Shown: in pieces, positions 63,739 through 64,000 of the stretch
Position numbering within the stretch: position 1 is the stretch's first letter
Layout of the letters: every line of letters begins with the position of its first letter
NCBI RefSeq assembly: GCF_030161435.1
Contig: NZ_BSSV01000002.1
Span: 434,001-498,000 of the forward strand
From: Thalassotalea loyana
Lineage (GTDB): Bacteria > Pseudomonadota > Gammaproteobacteria > Enterobacterales > Alteromonadaceae
Direction: 5' to 3'
Length of the DNA stretch: 64,000 nt
Position numbers and translations under genes: made by a program
Notes under the pieces: model-generated
What the model was told of the DNA's origin: nothing
Databases searched by the model: none
The model's input: only the letters and a program-made list of their open reading frames with translations

Positions 63739-64000
63739 GTGAGTACAAATAACGCGTGTTTAGGGGTCGTATTAGCGGGTGGTTTATCGTCACGTATGGG
63801 CCAAAATAAAGCTGAATTACCACGGACTACAGAGCAAAATATGTTGGCATACAGTAGTGCCCTACTTCAAGATGCGGGCGCAAGCCAAATTGTACATAGT
63901 ATCAATTTTCAATCAGCGCCAACGTCTAGCGAGCAATTCGCTGACAACTTCGAAAATCTTGGTCCATTAGGTGGAATCGCGACGACTTTCCTCAAAGCGC
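63739..64000 (+). CDS. mobA: Molybdenum cofactor guanylyltransferase MobA, 5' part (3' end outside window)
   Basis: MobA adds GMP to Moco to make the bis-MGD form used by DMSO reductase-type enzymes. The 87 codons in view show the nucleotidyltransferase opening VVLAGGLSSRMGQNKAEL and GPLGGI near the window end. It starts with GTG at 63739, 5 bases after the moaA stop. A second plus-strand frame over the same bases has no family match. Confidence 0.88.
   Translation, partial: MSTNNACLGVVLAGGLSSRMGQNKAELPRTTEQNMLAYSSALLQDAGASQIVHSINFQSAPTSSEQFADNFENLGPLGGIATTFLKA

Noticed and set aside
63779-63970. 63-codon frame at the right end
   Set aside because: Overlaps mobA in another phase; the mobA frame carries the LAGGLSSRMG motif.
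1-64000. tRNA, rRNA, CRISPR arrays, transposases, prophage genes
   Set aside because: None seen by eye on either strand in the gaps or among the coding sequences; small RNAs without strong structure could be missed.

Overview
The window looks like a chromosomal segment of a low-GC (roughly 40%) marine gammaproteobacterium of the Alteromonadales, most likely Colwellia/Thalassotalea-like. That placement is inferred from gene order (gshB-yqgE-ruvX; pilTU divergent from yggS-proC-yggT-DUF4426-rdgB-hemW; mltF divergent from purL; thrL-thrABC) and from protein similarity remembered without a search. No rRNA, tRNA, CRISPR, prophage or insertion sequence was seen.

Layout. 1-2.7 kb: end of gshB, algH/yqgE, ruvX and an AEC permease. 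2.7-4.4 kb: a DUF318-type permease divergent from an ArsR regulator and a MAPEG protein, with two matching 24-bp palindromes between them. 4.5-5.6 kb: a compact lipoxygenase-like protein. 5.7-13.3 kb: pilU/pilT, then the housekeeping run yggS to tadA. 13.3-19.5 kb: an unlisted 48-residue basic protein, mltF and purL. 19.5-38.7 kb: a mixed accessory stretch with three orphan periplasmic solute-binding-like proteins, a DUF2569 protein, an orphan MSHA-type pilin, a nitroreductase, an Ig-like/cytochrome c peroxidase fusion, RraB, an RluA-family enzyme, a plant-type dihydrodipicolinate synthase, CinA, FapA, YggN, a hydroxyacid dehydrogenase, a membrane-anchored HTH protein and an amine-type oxidase. 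38.7-43.6 kb: the thrABC operon with a complete leader peptide and attenuator. 43.7-47.0 kb: a cheY-cheC-diguanylate cyclase operon, a 30-residue membrane peptide, and ygjP with SOS-regulated yebG behind a perfect LexA box. 47.1-59.3 kb: peptide and cyanophycin catabolism. 59.4-64 kb: a GGDEF/EAL protein and the molybdenum cofactor genes moeA, moaA (with a Moco riboswitch) and the start of mobA.

The most interesting system is at 51.5-59.3 kb. A secreted cyanophycinase is divergent from a TonB-dependent receptor, a YfcC-type basic amino acid carrier and an isoaspartyl dipeptidase. Together they would cut extracellular multi-L-arginyl-poly-aspartate to beta-Asp-Arg, import it, and split it to Asp and Arg. 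Two lesions suggest the pathway is damaged in this strain, or that the sequence has errors: the receptor gene has one in-frame TAA, and the dipeptidase has Leu in place of the first His of its HxH metal motif.

Other highlights are two small genes below the usual length cut-off (48 and 30 aa), the thrL peptide, and several overlapping hairpins in 5' regions.
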